A stretch of DNA of 64,000 nt from Paeniglutamicibacter psychrophenolicus (lineage in GTDB: Bacteria; Actinomycetota; Actinomycetes; Actinomycetales; Micrococcaceae): the NCBI RefSeq assembly GCF_030812255.1, contig NZ_JAUSSH010000003.1, positions 124,001 through 188,000 of the forward strand, written 5' to 3'. Position 1 is the first letter of the stretch. The number at the start of each line of letters is the position of its first letter. Below, one piece after another: positions 62,523-64,000 of the stretch. The notes beneath the pieces were generated by a model. That model did not search any database. It saw nothing but the letters and a program-made list of their open reading frames with translations, and was not told where the DNA came from. Made by a program: the position numbers and the translations under genes.

Positions 62523-63032
62523 ATGGGTGCATTTGTTCTGGTGGCCTTTGTGGTCCCCGTGCCGGTAGGCCTGGTCTTTCCCCGGAGCAGTTGGCCGCTG
62601 CACATCACCGTGGTCCGTTTCGATACGCGGGAATTCGCCGAGATTGTCTGCGCCCGTCTGGATGTTGCGCTGCCGGCGTTGCTTGGCTTCGGGGTTCGCA
62701 TCGGACCGGATGCACAGTTCGGACGGAACGCGTCGGTGCCGGTATCGCTGGTGGAGCCGGAGCCGGCCATGCAGCGTCTCCATAACGCCGCGCTGGAGGC
62801 CTTGGGGCCGCAGGTCCACCTGCCCGGCGCGCAGCACAACGGTCCGAATTACCGCCCGCACGTCACCCATGCCGACACCCGCCTGCGGCCCGGGGACCGG
62901 ATCCGGATTCGACAGGCGGCGCTGGTGGACATGCGTCCGGACAACAACCCGCGGCTGCGCCGGGTCCTGGCCGTCTGGGAGCCGGCCCCAGAAGCGCCAG
63001 GCATGGGCGGACACCAAGTGGACCGGTCCTAG
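62523..63032 (+). CDS. 2H phosphoesterase (2'-5' RNA ligase family)
   Basis: A 169-residue protein with the paired HxT motifs of the 2H superfamily, 'WPLHITVVRFD' near the N-terminus and 'NYRPHVTHADTRL' near residue 115. Such enzymes open cyclic phosphodiesters or join 2'-5' RNA ends; the bacterial role is largely unknown. TATCCT at 62512-62517 lies five bases before the ATG, with no ribosome-binding site, consistent with a leaderless mRNA. Confidence 0.87.
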   Translation: MGAFVLVAFVVPVPVGLVFPRSSWPLHITVVRFDTREFAEIVCARLDVALPALLGFGVRIGPDAQFGRNASVPVSLVEPEPAMQRLHNAALEALGPQVHLPGAQHNGPNYRPHVTHADTRLRPGDRIRIRQAALVDMRPDNNPRLRRVLAVWEPAPEAPGMGGHQVDRS

Positions 63033-63041
63033 ATATCGCAA

Positions 63042-63200
63042 ATGGGCGAGATCGGGGCGCACTGTGCTGAAGCGACGCCCGATGCGGCTTTATTCGGCGT
63101 TCCGGTCCGCCTGGGGTGGGATCGCTGCAACGGGTTCAGCGCGGTGCATGCGGTGCTGCCCACCGGGCCCCGTGCCTTCCATGGCTCGGCTTGGACGTAA
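63042..63200 (+). CDS. Possible small protein or remnant (52 aa)
   Basis: The frame MGEIGAHCAEATPDAALFGV...FHGSAWT runs 52 codons to TAA. Third positions are strongly GC-rich, unlike the sequence that follows. It starts ten bases after the 2H gene stop and has no clear ribosome-binding site. No homologue is recognised. Either a short coupled gene or the start of a decayed one. Confidence 0.3.
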   Translation: MGEIGAHCAEATPDAALFGVPVRLGWDRCNGFSAVHAVLPTGPRAFHGSAWT

Positions 63201-63570
63201 GCGGGCCTGGGCCGCCAGCGGAGAGGCCTGCGTGGGGCATGGGCACAACCGTGGGGGTTCGTCTTGGGTGGCGCATCACCGTGCGCCAACAATTGCTCTT
63301 CCCCGGCCCGCACTTTGTAGTGGCACTCCCCCGCCCGCCGACTGCCACGGTGCACCGCCGGCTCGGTTGAAAGAGCCTCGTTGGTCAATGTTTCACGAGG
63401 TTGGAGCCTGATTTGGGGGCTTTGCCACAAGGTTGCGACTCCGGCTTCGGCTCACGGGTATTGCCGGCAATCAGGCCCATCACGGAGTTGGTCGGCCCGC
63501 CTTCAGCGAGAACGCGCAGGGCTGCGGAGCCGAAGTGTTGCCGCGGCCATTGTGGCTTTCGCCATGGCGT
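63201..63570. other. Gap upstream of bioY; no supported gene
   Basis: Several frames are open on both strands, including one on the minus strand (63385-63600) with partly coding-like codons. None has a start signal, a recognisable product, or a position compatible with the bioY control region. Confidence 0.4.
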
Positions 63571-63573
63571 AAC

Positions 63574-63622
63574 TATAGTGGACACCACCCCTTTGAACAC
63601 CGTTCAATTGGACGGTGTTCAA
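63574..63622 (+). promoter_or_regulatory. bioY promoter with two BioQ-like operator boxes
   Basis: TATAGT at 63574-63579 is a good -10. Just downstream are TGAACACCGTTCA (63594-63606) and TGGACGGTGTTCA (63609-63621). Both follow TGAAC-N3-GTTCA, close to the box bound by the TetR-type biotin repressor BioQ of mycobacteria and corynebacteria. Together they also form one larger inverted repeat (63593-63603 with 63612-63622). Placed to block transcription of bioY when biotin is adequate. Confidence 0.8.
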
Positions 63623-63663
63623 GTGAGCACCGACCAGGGTAGAAACCCAGAAAGATCCTTCCC

Positions 63664-64000
63664 ATGACCAAGAACAGCCTCCTTCCAAATCGCCCTGCCC
63701 CGCGGCGTCTCGACGCCACCGGCCTCGCACGGGTCGCCATCTTTGCGGCGATTGTCGCCGTGATGGGCATGCCCGGCGGGTTTGCCGTCGCGGGCGGCGT
63801 ATCCATCACCCTCCAGACCCTCGGCGTGATGATCGCCGGAGCCATTCTCGGGCCGTGGCTCGGCGCCCTCTCGATGACGGTGCTGATGTCACTTGTCGCG
63901 ATCGGCCTGCCCCTGCTGGCAGGAGGCCGCGGTGGCATCGGAGTGTTCTTCGGGCCTTCGGCGGGATACCTTGCCGGCTGGATTCTTGGCGCCTTCGTCA
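63664..64000 (+). CDS. bioY: Biotin transporter BioY (3' end beyond window)
   Basis: The first 112 residues of a biotin-binding membrane S component. 'RLDATGLARVAIFAAIVAVMG', 'VSITLQTLGVMIAGAILGPWLGALSM' and 'GLPLLAGGRGGIGVFFGPSAGYLAGW' are the conserved BioY segments, with the ITLQTLGVM and GRGG...GPSAGY signatures. It couples to BioM/BioN-type energy subunits that probably lie beyond the edge. GAAAG precedes the ATG. Control by BioQ is predicted from the boxes upstream. Confidence 0.93.
   Translation, partial: MTKNSLLPNRPAPRRLDATGLARVAIFAAIVAVMGMPGGFAVAGGVSITLQTLGVMIAGAILGPWLGALSMTVLMSLVAIGLPLLAGGRGGIGVFFGPSAGYLAGWILGAFV

Noticed and set aside
63385-63600. Minus-strand 71-codon frame upstream of bioY
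   Set aside because: Its start would lie inside the BioQ boxes, there is no ribosome-binding site, and only part of it has coding-like codons.

Overview
The window is high-GC DNA from an actinobacterium of the Micrococcaceae, most like Arthrobacter sensu lato. This rests on a complete Pup-proteasome locus, the mycothiol genes mshA and mshC, the RNA polymerase-binding protein RbpA, a fused PafBC regulator of the kind known from Arthrobacter, very GC-rich third codon positions, and many genes whose start codon lies only 5-7 bases after a TANNNT hexamer (probable leaderless transcripts). No rRNA, prophage or CRISPR array is present.

Region 1 (1-16 kb) holds metabolic and stress genes: a DHFR-like protein cut by the window edge, a VOC protein, an F420-reductase-like dinucleotide enzyme, aminopeptidase N, an unusual zinc-ribbon SDR, and an auxiliary-type tryptophanyl-tRNA synthetase behind what reads as a complete Trp attenuator (leader peptide with tandem Trp codons plus three mutually exclusive hairpins). 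PspA follows, then a lipid beta-oxidation cluster (acyl-CoA oxidase/dehydrogenase, TetR regulator, thiolase, FabG4-type reductase, MaoC dehydratase) with a perfect palindromic operator between the divergent genes.

Region 2 (16-25 kb) holds mshA, a tRNA-Leu(GAG), an M20 peptidase, an acyl-CoA dehydrogenase, and the block DUF5703 / small acidic protein / uppP / mshC / PAC2. Region 3 (25-43 kb) is the tightly packed proteasome block: HAD phosphatase, M50 protease, TrmI, ARC/Mpa ATPase, Dop, Pup, PrcB, PrcA, PafA, two FKBP isomerases, PafBC, TatA, TatC and a Ski2-like helicase. Adjacent genes often overlap by 1-4 bases. Pup is made as the Gln form, deamidated by Dop, ligated by PafA, and unfolded by ARC into the PrcAB core; PafBC is the DNA-damage regulator of this gene neighbourhood.

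Region 4 (43-53 kb) holds an amidohydrolase, polyprenol-phosphate mannose synthase, RbpA, an SPFH/NfeD pair, an rRNA methyltransferase, an S9 peptidase, and a coupled zapE-def pair. Region 5 (53.3-57.3 kb) is an accessory island. It begins with what reads as one end of a Tn7-like transposon (four copies of a 20-22 bp site, three at an exact 32-bp period) beside a dead tnsA gene with an in-frame stop. Two IS5-type transposase relics, a palindrome-controlled regulator/membrane-protein operon and several orphan small genes follow.

Region 6 (57.3-64 kb) returns to core-like genes: a GT4 mannosyltransferase, a UDP-glucose dehydrogenase relic, an SGNH hydrolase, a GNAT acetyltransferase, a large lipoprotein, a 2H phosphoesterase, and the start of bioY behind two BioQ-like boxes.
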